From Flagellimonas algicola (GTDB lineage: Bacteria; Bacteroidota; Bacteroidia; Flavobacteriales; Flavobacteriaceae): DNA of 64,000 nt. The stretch is taken from NCBI RefSeq assembly GCF_005937185.1, contig NZ_VCNI01000006.1:29067-93066 (forward strand). The letters are read 5' to 3'. The notes under the pieces were generated by a model. That model had not been told where the DNA came from. It saw only the letters and a list, made by a program, of their open reading frames with translations, and made no database searches. A program made the position numbers and the translations under genes. Of the stretch, positions 34,324 through 44,701 are shown piece after piece; position 1 is the stretch's first letter; each line of letters begins with the position of its first letter.

Positions 34324-35190
34324 TTAAAGGTTGAAGGTTTCCTTGATACTCTCTGTGGAAAGCAATTTCTTGATGGATGCCATTTTATCAGGGCCTTGTA
34401 AAAATGGATGTTCTTGATATAGCTTTTGATATTCTGACAGCACTTCATTGGAATAGGAAGCTACTTTTTTCCCCACAACTTCATTGATTTTAGAAAGTAC
34501 GTCTTTTTGAAAGTGGAGCGCCTTTGGATCCACATAACCCATTTTAATAAAACCGGCAGTTTTACGGTGACACCTACAGGGATTGGACCTATTGATCAAG
34601 CCACATTTGTGGTCCATAAAATTGTACAATTGCTTTTTGGCCCTATGGAGTTTAACCCTGAAGTTCTGCTTGCTTATCTCCATAATTTCACTTCCCACAG
34701 AGTCCGGAAACTCGAACAATTCCCCTATGATAAATATGAGTCGCTGTTCCCTATCCAAACACAACAGCATGCCTTTCATGCAACTGATCTTGGCCTCATT
34801 GACCAATAATTTTTCCTCAACCTCATAGGTATAATTGGAAAGAGACTCATCGGGTAATTGATCCAAGCCTGCACCAAATTGTTCAAATGTTGGTGGATTT
34901 ACCTCATGCTTTCCCCTTTTCATATTTAGAAAATGGTTCTTCACAATACGGTACGTCCATGTGCGGAAGCTGGAGCGTTGTTCAAAGGTGTCCAATTTGG
35001 TTATTACTTTGATCAGTACCTCTTGGGTAAGGTCCGCCGCCTCATCTGCATCCCCAACAAAGGTTAACGCCACGTTGTAAATCCAATCCTGATTTCTGGT
35101 AATCAACAATTCCAGAGAGGCCTTATCCCCAGATAAGGCCTTTTCAATCAGTTTTTCTTCTGAAACATGTTCATTGGAATCCTTCTTCAT
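34324..35190 (-). CDS. ECF-type sigma factor with cysteine-containing C-terminal extension
   Basis: Sigma region 2 (about residues 13-90: AADLTQEVLIKVITKL, FRTWTYRIVKNHFLN) and region 4 (about 125-190: LDREQRLIFIIGELFEFPDSVGSEIMEIS) are present. Beyond residue 195 an extension of about 90 residues starts with CGLINRSNPCRCHRKT, with three cysteines and a histidine that could bind zinc, as in ECF groups regulated through their own tail. No anti-sigma gene is adjacent; instead an NTF2-like gene overlaps its start by 4 bases and is probably co-transcribed. The regulon is unknown. Confidence 0.82.
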   Translation of the reverse strand: MKKDSNEHVSEEKLIEKALSGDKASLELLITRNQDWIYNVALTFVGDADEAADLTQEVLIKVITKLDTFEQRSSFRTWTYRIVKNHFLNMKRGKHEVNPPTFEQFGAGLDQLPDESLSNYTYEVEEKLLVNEAKISCMKGMLLCLDREQRLIFIIGELFEFPDSVGSEIMEISKQNFRVKLHRAKKQLYNFMDHKCGLINRSNPCRCHRKTAGFIKMGYVDPKALHFQKDVLSKINEVVGKKVASYSNEVLSEYQKLYQEHPFLQGPDKMASIKKLLSTESIKETFNL

Positions 35191-35684
35191 GGTTTCTTGG
35201 ACATTAGATAACTCCCATGGGGGTTATCAAAGGTAAGTAACCATTTGCCATTGGGTTGTTTCCGCAAATGGGCAACGGAAAGTCCGCTTTGGGTGATCGG
35301 TGTCCCATTAGGAGCCGTACCCTTCATAATCCAGGGTGCAATATGAGTGGCTGATTTTCCATTCACAAAGACCTCATGACCGTTGGGGTATTCAAATTGT
35401 GGCTTAATGGCAAAGGCTGCTAAAAACATTTCCCGAAGCTGTTTTTTATCGGTAACCCGCATTTCCGGTTCAAAAACCACCAAGGCTCCTTCCTGGTAAC
35501 TTGACATAACTCCATCAATATCTGCATTATTGAACGATTTTGTCATGGAGGCAATTGCGCCCAATACTGCTTGTTCTTCTTTTGAAATTGTTGTTTGCAT
35601 AACTTTTTGTTTTTGGGATTTCATACTTGTGGTCATTCCAAAGCCAATGACCAACATTACGTACATGTGTCTTTTATTTATCAT
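35187..35684 (-). CDS. NTF2/SnoaL-like protein upstream of the sigma factor
   Basis: The 165-residue product has a SnoaL-like cone fold pattern of about 125 residues: EEQAVLGAIASMTKSFNNADIDGVMSSYQEGALVVFEP, then GSATHIAP-type strands and LRKQPNGKWLLTFDNPHG. The first 25 residues are hydrophobic and may be a signal peptide when the ATG at 35684 is used; a start at the later MQTTISKEE (35579) would give a cytoplasmic form of about 130 residues. Its stop overlaps the sigma gene start in ATGA. It may sense or modify a small molecule. Confidence 0.7.
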   Translation of the reverse strand: MINKRHMYVMLVIGFGMTTSMKSQKQKVMQTTISKEEQAVLGAIASMTKSFNNADIDGVMSSYQEGALVVFEPEMRVTDKKQLREMFLAAFAIKPQFEYPNGHEVFVNGKSATHIAPWIMKGTAPNGTPITQSGLSVAHLRKQPNGKWLLTFDNPHGSYLMSKKP

Positions 35685-35805
35685 ATTAAATGCTTTATGA
35701 TTTGGACACATCCCAAATGCCAACTGTTACAGTTGTACCCCAAAAATTATGCGAATAACTACATTTTGAAGATTCGTCTAAGCTTGAAGTATAAACCCTA
35801 GGAAG

Positions 35806-37194
35806 TTATTTCACGATGGCCAAAGGAGCAGTACTTTTCCAACTACCTCTGGTAAAATCAGGGAAAGGTTGTGGAGCGCCACCACTGGCCACAGAACGCT
35901 CACTCAATGGAGCTACGGCACTCCAGAAGCATCCCTCGTATACATTTTGATCCAATGGCAATCCCTTTTGCAAACATTCCACAATACGATACATCATGAT
36001 ACCATCCATACCACCATGTCCACTGCCTTTGGTGCTTTCGTTTAATCTTTTGTACAAGGGGTGATCATATTTATCATACACCGCAGCCAACTGGTCGCCC
36101 TGCACCCATGAGTGATGATCTTTGGTTATTCCATCCACGCCACCTTCCAGGGCCACTCGGGTTGGAAAACCTGCCAAAGTCCCCGCCGTTCCCTGGATAA
36201 GGTTCAATCTACTGTATGGTCTGGGACTGGTTTCATCCCATTGCACCATTACGGTTCTACCCAAAGTGGTCTTTATGATCGAAGTATTTAAATCTCCCCC
36301 TTTATAATCCAACTGGTTCCATTTGTGATCCGCTGGATAGTTCTTTTTGGCATAAGCGCTTCTTCCTATTGCGGGGGTGGAAAAAGAAACCAAACTTCCA
36401 AAATTGTCGTCTGTTCTTCCCAAATTCATGTATTGTGCCACCGGACCCAAGCCATGCGTTGGGTATAGGTTTCCATTTCTATGGGCATAGTGATAGGTTC
36501 TCCAAGAACCTGTTCCTCTTTTTTGCTCCTCCATCTGCCCTCTAAGTTCGTGGATATAAGCAGCTTCGCCATGCAAAATTTCGCCTAACGCACCCTGTCT
36601 ACACATATTTAAAAATAGGAGTTCGTCCCGGCCATAGTTCACGTTTTCCATCATCATGCAGTGCTTTTGGGTTCGTTCCGAGGCATCAACAATATCCCAC
36701 ATCTCATCCAAGCCTACGGCTATGGGAACCTCCACAAAGGCATGGGCACCCTGGTTCATGGCTTCAATGGCCATGGGAGCATGACTTAACCAGTTCGTAG
36801 CGATGAAAACCACATCAGGTTTGATTTCTGCCAACATTTTTTTCCATTGGTTTTCGTCTCCCGAGTATTTGGCAATATTCTTATGTCTTTTTTTACCGGC
36901 AACTTCCCTTACCCATCCTATCTTTTGATCTACCAAATCTTCATATAAATCGCAAATAGCTACCACTTCGGTACCTTCCAATGCAGCAAAGGATTTTAAA
37001 TGGGTACCACCTCTTGCACCTACCCCAATAAATGCCGCCCTGATCAGATCCAATTTTGGGGCAGCAAAATCACCCATATACATAGCTTTCGAAGGTCTTT
37101 TCATATCAGCTTTTAAGTAGCTGGGCATTACTGAAATGGCGGCTGCCGATAGCGAAGTCTTTTTAAGAAAATTACGGCGATCAAAGTTTTTCAT
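35806..37194 (-). CDS. Gfo/Idh/MocA oxidoreductase, GH109-like, with Tat signal
   Basis: The 462-residue protein starts with a twin-arginine signal (DRRNFLKKTS) followed by a hydrophobic stretch. The NAD-binding domain has AFIGVGARGGTHLKSF and VAICDLYEDL. The C-terminal part matches the GH109 (alpha-N-acetylgalactosaminidase-like) subgroup: GHGGMDGIMMYRIVECLQKGLPLD and SERSVASGGAPQPFPDFTRG. Such enzymes cleave glycosides by an NAD-dependent redox mechanism in the periplasm. The start at 37194 is set by the Tat motif. A LacI-type palindromic operator lies 19 bases upstream of the ATG. Confidence 0.88.
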   Translation of the reverse strand: MKNFDRRNFLKKTSLSAAAISVMPSYLKADMKRPSKAMYMGDFAAPKLDLIRAAFIGVGARGGTHLKSFAALEGTEVVAICDLYEDLVDQKIGWVREVAGKKRHKNIAKYSGDENQWKKMLAEIKPDVVFIATNWLSHAPMAIEAMNQGAHAFVEVPIAVGLDEMWDIVDASERTQKHCMMMENVNYGRDELLFLNMCRQGALGEILHGEAAYIHELRGQMEEQKRGTGSWRTYHYAHRNGNLYPTHGLGPVAQYMNLGRTDDNFGSLVSFSTPAIGRSAYAKKNYPADHKWNQLDYKGGDLNTSIIKTTLGRTVMVQWDETSPRPYSRLNLIQGTAGTLAGFPTRVALEGGVDGITKDHHSWVQGDQLAAVYDKYDHPLYKRLNESTKGSGHGGMDGIMMYRIVECLQKGLPLDQNVYEGCFWSAVAPLSERSVASGGAPQPFPDFTRGSWKSTAPLAIVK

Positions 37195-37212
37195 GGTGAT
37201 TTTAATTTTAAA

Positions 37213-37226
37213 TGTTAACGTTAACA
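37213..37226 (-). promoter_or_regulatory. LacI-family-type operator upstream of the GH109-like gene
   Basis: TGTTAACGTTAACA is a perfect 14-base palindrome with a central CG, the form recognised by many LacI/GalR-family regulators. It lies 19 bases upstream of the GH109-like start codon. No lacI-type gene is present in the window, so the regulator would be encoded elsewhere. Confidence 0.5.
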
Positions 37227-37364
37227 CTTTTCTATCTCGAATGTATGAAAAAATGACATTTGTTCCATCTTATCGGTCAAAATACTTTACCAGATGGGTC
37301 AATTAGGCTCAATTTCAGTGCCTGATTTGGGCCGCCTGAGCCCGTCAATATTGAAGACCTAGCT

Positions 37365-38069
37365 TTATTTAAGAATTACTTTCAAAAAATGTTCTTTATA
37401 TGCCCTACCAATGGGAATTGTATGCCCGCCTTCAAGATATATCAGGTTGCCCATAATTTTGTCAATTTTATCTGTATTGATAACGTGTGACTTATGGGTT
37501 CTGATAAAGTTTGTTCCCGGAAGCGCTTCCAGCCAAAACCGCAATGGTTCACTGGACAGGTATTTTCGGTCCGGGGTCACAACCTCCGTATAGTCCGAAT
37601 CGGAGTCGATATGTAAAATATCGTCCAGATGAATTTTGATATGTTCATATCCAGACTTAATATAAATGTGGCTTTTAGGTGCCATTGCTATTTCTTTGTC
37701 GCCGGTTAGAACATGGGTTGCCTTAACAACCGGCACTTTCGCCACTGCTTTTAAAAAGCGTTGAAATGAAAAGGGTTTCAATAAATAATCCACAACATTG
37801 AGGTCATAACTTTCCAACGCATACTCGGAAAATGCCGTGGTGAGTATGACATGTGGGGGATTGGGTAGGGATTTTAAAAAATCCAATCCTGATATCTTGG
37901 GCAAATGGATATCCAAAAACAAAAGGTTGATAGGTTCTGCATTGAGAAATTCCATGGCTTGAAGGGCATCTGAAAAAACACCTTTCAGTTCCAATGCATC
38001 CACATCCTCAATGAATTTTTTCAAAATCCGTTGGGCAGGCGGCTGATCTTCAATAATGATACATTTCAT
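37365..38069 (-). CDS. LytTR-family response regulator
   Basis: The 234-residue protein has a receiver domain (residues 1-115) with phospho-acceptor Asp53 in LLFLDIHLP and LLKPF, joined to a LytTR DNA-binding domain (about 135-234) with IKIHLDDILHIDSDSDYTEV and FIRTHKSHVIN. Its start lies one base after the stop of the kinase gene, so the two form a LytS/LytR-type pair. The nearest divergent gene, a TonB-dependent receptor, is a candidate target. Confidence 0.93.
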   Translation of the reverse strand: MKCIIIEDQPPAQRILKKFIEDVDALELKGVFSDALQAMEFLNAEPINLLFLDIHLPKISGLDFLKSLPNPPHVILTTAFSEYALESYDLNVVDYLLKPFSFQRFLKAVAKVPVVKATHVLTGDKEIAMAPKSHIYIKSGYEHIKIHLDDILHIDSDSDYTEVVTPDRKYLSSEPLRFWLEALPGTNFIRTHKSHVINTDKIDKIMGNLIYLEGGHTIPIGRAYKEHFLKVILK

Positions 38070-38070
38070 T

Positions 38071-39072
38071 TCATTCTGATTTTTCCAGCTCCATGGTCAG
38101 TAAGACGGAAAATTGGTTGCTCTCCTTTCTGATCTCCAGTTCATGCCGGTTGGGATACAACAATTGCAAACGCTTTTTTACGTTGCTCAGTCCAATGCCA
38201 TTGGCCACCGCATCCAGCTCTTTTACATCCTCAAAATTATTGCTACACGTAAATTGCAACTGATTGCCTTTTTGGCTCACATTGATATCAATGGAAATAT
38301 TCGACGATTGCCCGGATTGGCTATGTTTGAAGGCATTTTCAATAAATACAATCAAAATCAGGGGGGCCACCTTATATCCCGAATTTATCTGATGGGTTTC
38401 AAATCGAACCTTACCCCTATCCTCAATTTGTAGCTTATACAATTTGATAAAGTTGTCCAATTGCTCAATTTCCTTTTTTAGCGGAACAAATCTCTCTTTG
38501 CATTCATAAAGCATATACCGCAAAACCCCGCTCATTTCCAAAATTATTTCGGGAGTTTTGGGTGAGTTTTCAAGCGCATAGGAGTATAGGTTGTTTAGAT
38601 TATTGAACAAGAAATGGGGGTTGATCTGTGATCGGAGAAACTGAAGTTCACTTTCTTCAACTGTGCTTTTTAACTCATCTATCTGTTTTTGCTTCTGCAG
38701 GGCATCCCACGCAAACTTAAACCCAGATAAAATGGCCAGAATAGGGACCACTCCAAACAAGGACCAGTATAATCCAGGAATTATTTGTGCCCTCCGAGTT
38801 CCTGCAAAAAAGATGGGTTCCAAAACCCCCTCTTGGAGCATTACCGTTCCCACAATAACCATCAACACTCCTCCAAAAAACTTCCAATGCTTTTTTTGAT
38901 ACAGATAACGGGGCATCAAAAAATAGGTGATCAAAATTGTCCAAAGGGTGTAATTCAAAAAGAAAGCTATCTGAAAACCTTCTATACCAGGATTCCTTCG
39001 ATCATAAGTATAGAACCAAAAGACCAATATATGGAGCACAACCTGAAAAATAAGTTCTCTACGCGGAATCAA
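38071..39072 (-). CDS. LytS-like sensor histidine kinase
   Basis: The 333-residue membrane kinase has about four transmembrane helices in the first 140 residues and a His_kinase domain with SQINPHFLFNNLNNLYSYAL, in which the His is phosphorylated. The ATPase part shows IVFIENAFKHSQSG and GIGLSNVKKRLQLLYP. It lacks any extracellular sensor domain, so it may respond through its membrane helices. It is co-transcribed with the LytTR regulator. Confidence 0.92.
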   Translation of the reverse strand: MIPRRELIFQVVLHILVFWFYTYDRRNPGIEGFQIAFFLNYTLWTILITYFLMPRYLYQKKHWKFFGGVLMVIVGTVMLQEGVLEPIFFAGTRRAQIIPGLYWSLFGVVPILAILSGFKFAWDALQKQKQIDELKSTVEESELQFLRSQINPHFLFNNLNNLYSYALENSPKTPEIILEMSGVLRYMLYECKERFVPLKKEIEQLDNFIKLYKLQIEDRGKVRFETHQINSGYKVAPLILIVFIENAFKHSQSGQSSNISIDINVSQKGNQLQFTCSNNFEDVKELDAVANGIGLSNVKKRLQLLYPNRHELEIRKESNQFSVLLTMELEKSE

Positions 39073-39291
39073 AATTTAGTTCTTTTAGATGTCAAAATTA
39101 CTTTCATAAGGTAACAAAAGAAAAGATATCCCGTCAACAACCCAATACGTTCCGTAATCAACAGCTCTCTTAAATATTTAATAAATGATGTCGATTATGG
39201 CAAAAGGCAGGTTGTTCGCAGAATTTAGAGGCTGCCCATGAAGATTCATTAGCATCTTTGGTATACGATTTCCAATTATATTGAATTGACT

Positions 39292-41670
39292 ATGCAATCC
39301 AGATTGTTATTCCTTACTATTCTATTTATGGCCCTCGGCATTTTATCCTGTCCGGCTCAACAAAATACGACTGTTTTTAGCGGTAAGGTAGTCGACAGGT
39401 CCAGCGGTCAAGGCGTGGCCTACGCCACCGTTATGGTTGCGGACAACACCACCAAGCAGGGAATATCAGGCACCACTACCTTGGAAGATGGTTCGTTTGT
39501 TCTGGAAACCAATGCTACGGACTTCTACCTAGAAATTAGTTTCATCGGATATCAGAAGAAAATTGTGGAACCTAAGGCCTCAGCTGGTGGTAGAATCGAT
39601 TTAGGAACCATCCAAATCAGCGAGGATGCCCAACAATTGGAAGAGGTTGTGGTAGAGGGCGAAGTTTCAAAAACTGTGTTCAAATTGGACAAAAGGGTGT
39701 TTAACGTGGGGAAAGATTTGAGCAGTACTGGAGCCAGCGCATTGGAAGTGCTTAATAATGTTCCCAGTGTCAATGTAAATATTGAGGGACAAATCAGTTT
39801 ACGCGGGAGTCAAGGAGTTCAAGTACTTATTAATGGAAAGCCATCCATTATATCCAGCGACGAAAGCAATGCCTTAGGTACGATTACCGCAGATATGATC
39901 GATCGGGTGGAAGTCATCACCAATCCTTCTGCAAAGTACGATGCCGAAGGAACCTCAGGAATCATCAACATCGTTATCAAAAAAGAACAAAGAAAAGGCT
40001 TAAACGGGTCGGTTTCCGTGAACACTGGAGCGCCTGATAGCCATAGTGTTGGGATAAGCTTGAACAGAAGAACCGAAAAATTCAATCTGTTTACCCAATT
40101 GGGTGCGGGTTACCGTGAAGGGCCCAATGAGGTGGAAAGTAGAAATACCGATTTGGTTAACAATACATCGGTAGTCGCGGTTGGTGAGGAATTCCGTAAT
40201 GAAACCTACTACAATTTTGTATTGGGGACGGACTATTATTTTGACCCCACGAGTGTTCTGACATTGTCCGGGAACTTTGCCATGGAAATCGAAGATCAAC
40301 CCTCCACCACCAATTTTGCCACTTTGGAAGGCGACCAAACGGTAACTTCTGAATGGGAACGAACCGAGGTCACGGATGCCACTAATCCTAAATTCAGGTA
40401 TGAACTGCAATACAAAAAAGATTTTGAGGGCAATGAGGATCATACGCTGCTGTTCAGTGCTTTGGGGAATTTCTTTGGGAAAGACCAATCTTCGGAATTT
40501 ACGGACACTACCATTTCTGGAGAAAACAATGATGACTCACAATTGACTCGTACGGATTTCAAAGAAGCCGTTTTTACGTTCAAATTGGATTACACCAAGC
40601 CGTTTTCTGAAGAATGGACCTTGGAAACCGGAGCACAATACGTCATCAACGATGTTAGCAATGATTACGAAGTTCAAAATTTTATCAATGGGGAATTTGT
40701 CATAGACCCGGGGTTGACCAACAATTTTGAATTTGACCAAAAGGTGTTGGGTGCCTATGGAACTGGAGCCTATGAAGGCAAAACATGGGGATTGAAAGCT
40801 GGGATGCGCTTAGAGCAAACCAATTTGAAAACTCTTCTGACCAATACCGGAGAGGATAATGACCAGAATTACACCAATTTTTTTCCCAGTGTTCACTCCT
40901 CGTACAAGTTCTCCGAGAAGGTTTCATTGCAAGCGGGATACTCCAAGCGTATATATAGACCTAGGCTTTGGGATTTGAATCCATTTTTCAACATTAGAAA
41001 CAACTTTAACATTCGCCAAGGGAATCCCAACCTAATGCCAGAGTTCACCGATTCGTATGAGCTTACAGGTATCTTTTTCGTTGGAAAAACAGCCTTAAAT
41101 CTTGGTATTTACCACAGATATACCACAGATGTTATTGAACGTGTGTCCACTTTTGAGAATAATGTAACCACACGACGACCTGAAAATATCGGGACCAACA
41201 AAACTACCGGGATCGAATTCAATACCAAATACAGCCCAGCCAAATGGTTGACTTTGAATGCGGATTTCAATTATTTCCAATTTTCAAGGGAGGGCACTTT
41301 TGACGCCACGGTTTTTGATTTCAATGCAGACCGATGGACTTCCAAGTTAATGTCCAAAGTGAAATTTCCAGCAGATATTGATATGGAAGTGACCGGAAAT
41401 TATAGATCCAGCTACCGTACATTCCAAGGAGAAACCAATGGTTATGCCTATATGAACATGGGGTTACGCAAAAAAATGATGAAAGGTAAAGCCATCCTGA
41501 ATCTAAGTATCAGAGATGTTTTTGCCTCCCGGATCAGTGAAAGTGAAATAGCCCAGGCAGATTTTGAAACCTATAGCCGGCGTTTACGTGGTCGCTTTAT
41601 AGCCTTTGGATTTAGCTATGGGTTTGGCAAGGGTGAAGCTATGCAGTATTCCGGCGGAAGAAGGAGATAG
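39292..41670 (+). CDS. TonB-dependent receptor, outer membrane beta-barrel family
   Basis: The 792-residue outer membrane protein has a signal peptide ending near SCPAQ, a carboxypeptidase-regulatory-like domain (about residues 28-112: GKVVDRSSGQGVAYATVMV), a plug (about 125-230: ALEVLNNVPSVNVNIEGQISLRGSQGVQVLINGKP) and a C-terminal barrel of the OMP_b-brl_3 type. It is not of the SusC type and has no SusD partner. The ATG at 39292 is chosen; a TTG six bases upstream is also in frame. It is divergent from a LytS/LytTR pair. The transported ligand is unknown. Confidence 0.9.
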   Translation: MQSRLLFLTILFMALGILSCPAQQNTTVFSGKVVDRSSGQGVAYATVMVADNTTKQGISGTTTLEDGSFVLETNATDFYLEISFIGYQKKIVEPKASAGGRIDLGTIQISEDAQQLEEVVVEGEVSKTVFKLDKRVFNVGKDLSSTGASALEVLNNVPSVNVNIEGQISLRGSQGVQVLINGKPSIISSDESNALGTITADMIDRVEVITNPSAKYDAEGTSGIINIVIKKEQRKGLNGSVSVNTGAPDSHSVGISLNRRTEKFNLFTQLGAGYREGPNEVESRNTDLVNNTSVVAVGEEFRNETYYNFVLGTDYYFDPTSVLTLSGNFAMEIEDQPSTTNFATLEGDQTVTSEWERTEVTDATNPKFRYELQYKKDFEGNEDHTLLFSALGNFFGKDQSSEFTDTTISGENNDDSQLTRTDFKEAVFTFKLDYTKPFSEEWTLETGAQYVINDVSNDYEVQNFINGEFVIDPGLTNNFEFDQKVLGAYGTGAYEGKTWGLKAGMRLEQTNLKTLLTNTGEDNDQNYTNFFPSVHSSYKFSEKVSLQAGYSKRIYRPRLWDLNPFFNIRNNFNIRQGNPNLMPEFTDSYELTGIFFVGKTALNLGIYHRYTTDVIERVSTFENNVTTRRPENIGTNKTTGIEFNTKYSPAKWLTLNADFNYFQFSREGTFDATVFDFNADRWTSKLMSKVKFPADIDMEVTGNYRSSYRTFQGETNGYAYMNMGLRKKMMKGKAILNLSIRDVFASRISESEIAQADFETYSRRLRGRFIAFGFSYGFGKGEAMQYSGGRRR

Positions 41671-41686
41671 TTTAACATCTAGAATA

Positions 41687-41861
41687 TAGACTATAGACTT
41701 TAGACCTTAGACCTTAGACTCCAAGCGTCAAGCATCAAACACCTAGCACCCAGCACCAAACACCCAGCACCAAACACCCAGCACCAAACACCCAGCACCC
41801 AGCATCTAGCATCTAGCATCTAGCATCTAGCATCTAGCATCTAGCATCTAGCACCTAAAAT
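41687..41861. repeat. Tandem array of 25 seven-base units
   Basis: From 41687 to 41861 the sequence keeps an unbroken 7-base register with no insertion or deletion. Units change gradually: TAGACTT-type at the left, then CAAGCAT, then alternating CCAGCAC and CAAACAC, then six CTAGCAT copies (41806-41847), then CTAGCAC and CTAAAAT. The middle part therefore also has a 14-base period. It fills the space between the convergent stops of the TonB receptor gene and valS. Confidence 0.95.
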
Positions 41862-41878
41862 CAAATAGATTCTGGAAA

Positions 41879-44503
41879 CTACCCCAAACTGGCCAAACTC
41901 TTTTCCAAAGTCTCAATCTTGGCCTCTGCATCAGCGGCTTTCTTTTTCTCCATGGCCACTACTTTTTCAGGAGCATTGTTCACAAAACGTTCATTACCCA
42001 GTTTTTTCTGTACTGATTGCAAAAATCCACGGGTATAGTTAAGCTCCTCGGTAAGTTTTTTGATTTCGGATTCAATGTCTATGGCACCACCCATGGGAAT
42101 GAAATACTCGTTGCTCTTTACCCTAAAGCTTAAAGCTCCATCCAAACCAGTATCCACAGACTCCATCTGCGAAATATTACCTAATTTGGTGATGATACTG
42201 TCCATTTGACTCCCCAATTTTTCACTATTGACCATAAAAAGTTCCAAAGACTCTTTTTGAGGGATGTTCTTTTCTTTTCTAATGGTCCTAATTCCCGAAA
42301 TCACCTCAGCAGCAAAGTCAAAATTGGAGATTAGGCTAGCTTCCGTTTCTTCTACCGTAGGCCATTTGGAAACAATCAAGGCTTCCGCTGGAGTTCGTTC
42401 CGTGATATGCTGCCAGACTTCCTCGGATAAAAAAGGCATAAATGGATGTAAAATCTTTAGATTCTGCTCAAACAAATGGATAACTGCATTATAGGTTGCT
42501 TGATCAATGGGTTTTTGGTAAGCCGGTTTAACAATTTCCAACAACCAGGAACAGAAATCATCCCAGACCAGTTTATAAATGGCCATAAGCGCATCTGAAA
42601 TACGGTATTTGGAGAAATGATCCTCTATTTCAGCCAAAACCTGATTGAATCTGGCCGTATACCAATCAATTCCAGTTTTTGCGGATTCTGGTTGTTCCAA
42701 ATCGGCAATTTCCCATCCTTTGATCAATCGGAAAGCATTCCAAATTTTATTGGCAAAGTTTTTACCTTGTTGGCAAAGGGCTTCATCAAACATTAAGTCG
42801 TTTCCGGCTGCAGAACTCAATAAAAGTCCCACCCTAACACCATCGGCTCCAAAATCCTCAATCAATTTCAATGCATCCGGCGAATTTCCTAGCTGTTTGG
42901 ACATTTTTCTGCGCTGTTTGTCCCTTACCAACCCGGTTAGGTATACATTTTCAAAAGGACGCTTACCTTGGTACTCGTATCCAGAGATAATCATACGCGC
43001 TACCCAGAAAAACAGAATATCCGGCCCGGTGACCAAATCGCTGGTAGGGTAATAATAGCTTATATCCTGGTTGTCCGGTTCCAAAATACCTCCGAAGACG
43101 CTTATGGGCCATAGCCATGAAGAGAACCAGGTATCCAGAACATCGGCGTCCTGGCGTAAATCGGATTCCTGGATTTTTGGATTCTTGGATTGAGCTTTTT
43201 TGAGGGCTTCCTGCTTGGTTTCAGCCACTACAAAGTCCTCCTTCCCATCACCAAAATAGTAGGCTGGAATCTGCTGACCCCACCACAACTGACGGGAAAT
43301 GTTCCAGTCCCGGATGTTTTCCATCCAATGGCGATAGGTGTTTTCAAACTTTTTGGGATAAAGCTTTATGTCGTTCGTCTTTAACACTCCTTCAATTGCA
43401 GGTTTTGCCAATCCTTCCATTTTTAAGAACCATTGGTCGGAAAGTCGAGGTTCAATAACAGCCTTCGTACGCTCCGAGGTACCCACCTTGTTCGTATGCT
43501 GTTCGGTTTTGACCAAAAATCTTTTTTCCTCCAGTTCTTTGGAGATTTCCTTTCGAACCACAAATCGGTCCTTGCCTTGGTAGTGCAAACCATAGGAATT
43601 TAATGAAGCATCCTCATTGAAAATATCAACAACTTCCAGATTGTGCTTATCTCCCAAATTCTTATCGTTTTCATCGTGCGCGGGGGTAACTTTCAAGCAT
43701 CCTGTACCAAATTCCATGTCCACGTATTCATCCTCAATAATCGGAATAACCCGGTTACAAATAGGAACAATGGCGTTTTTGCCCTTTAAATGACCATATC
43801 TTTCATCGTTGGGGTTGATACAAATTGCGGTATCTCCCAAAATAGTCTCAGGTCTGGTGGTTGCGATGGTTACCTTCTCATCAGATCCTTCAATAGGATA
43901 CTCCAGATAGTACAGAGAACCTTGACGTTCCTCATAGATCACTTCTTCATCCGAAAGCGTTGTTTTTGCCTGTGGATCCCAATTCACCATTCGGTAGCCC
44001 CTGTAAATCAAGCCTTTTTCAAATAAATCCACAAAAACCCTGATCACGGAGGCTGACATATCGTCATCCATGGTAAACTTTGTACGCTCCCAATCGCAGG
44101 AACATCCCAATTTCTTCAATTGTTGGAGGATAACACCACCATATTCGTTGGTCCAATTCCAAGCATGCTTTAAGAACTCATCCCGGGATAAATCAGCTTT
44201 TTCAATCCCTTCTTCCTTCAGTTTGGCCACCACTTTAGCCTCAGTTGCGATGGAAGCATGGTCCATTCCAGGTACCCAACAGGCATTTTTGCCCAATAAA
44301 CGCGCCCTACGAATCAGTACATCCTGAAGCGTATTATTCAGCATATGCCCCATGTGCAGCACCCCAGTTACGTTTGGTGGGGGGATCACTATGGTATAGG
44401 GTTCTCTATCATCAGGTTTTGAGCTAAAAAAATCATGCTTCATCCAGTACGAATACCAGTTCTCCTCTACCCTTTTGGGCTCATATTTTGATGGAATTTC
44501 CAT
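41879..44503 (-). CDS. valS: Valine--tRNA ligase
   Basis: The 874-residue class I synthetase has the HIGH-type motif [14 protein letters not shown], the KMSKS-type motif [12 protein letters not shown], an editing (CP1) domain with [17 protein letters not shown], and a C-terminal coiled-coil (about residues 805-874, rich in Glu and Lys) typical of ValRS. The start at 44503 is supported by [20 protein letters not shown]. Confidence 0.97.
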   Translation of the reverse strand: MEIPSKYEPKRVEENWYSYWMKHDFFSSKPDDREPYTIVIPPPNVTGVLHMGHMLNNTLQDVLIRRARLLGKNACWVPGMDHASIATEAKVVAKLKEEGIEKADLSRDEFLKHAWNWTNEYGGVILQQLKKLGCSCDWERTKFTMDDDMSASVIRVFVDLFEKGLIYRGYRMVNWDPQAKTTLSDEEVIYEERQGSLYYLEYPIEGSDEKVTIATTRPETILGDTAICINPNDERYGHLKGKNAIVPICNRVIPIIEDEYVDMEFGTGCLKVTPAHDENDKNLGDKHNLEVVDIFNEDASLNSYGLHYQGKDRFVVRKEISKELEEKRFLVKTEQHTNKVGTSERTKAVIEPRLSDQWFLKMEGLAKPAIEGVLKTNDIKLYPKKFENTYRHWMENIRDWNISRQLWWGQQIPAYYFGDGKEDFVVAETKQEALKKAQSKNPKIQESDLRQDADVLDTWFSSWLWPISVFGGILEPDNQDISYYYPTSDLVTGPDILFFWVARMIISGYEYQGKRPFENVYLTGLVRDKQRRKMSKQLGNSPDALKLIEDFGADGVRVGLLLSSAAGNDLMFDEALCQQGKNFANKIWNAFRLIKGWEIADLEQPESAKTGIDWYTARFNQVLAEIEDHFSKYRISDALMAIYKLVWDDFCSWLLEIVKPAYQKPIDQATYNAVIHLFEQNLKILHPFMPFLSEEVWQHITERTPAEALIVSKWPTVEETEASLISNFDFAAEVISGIRTIRKEKNIPQKESLELFMVNSEKLGSQMDSIITKLGNISQMESVDTGLDGALSFRVKSNEYFIPMGGAIDIESEIKKLTEELNYTRGFLQSVQKKLGNERFVNNAPEKVVAMEKKKAADAEAKIETLEKSLASLG

Positions 44504-44701
44504 TTTTCGGTATAGTTTTTGTCTTTTTAGGAATCAGATTGGATTTTTGGAAGGAGAGTCGCCATTTTAAATTAACGCTATTCTTCGGCTGAGAGCCAAT
44601 CTCGAAATACGAAACAAAAATAAGTAACGTTATTACATAACAAAAGAATTTTGGATGCAGGTGTGAAAACATCTAAATTTGGAGTTCACCCAAAACTAGA
44701 A

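Noticed and set aside
41687..41861. Possible CRISPR array
   Set aside because: Units are only 7 bases with no spacers and no cas genes; it is a microsatellite-like tandem array.
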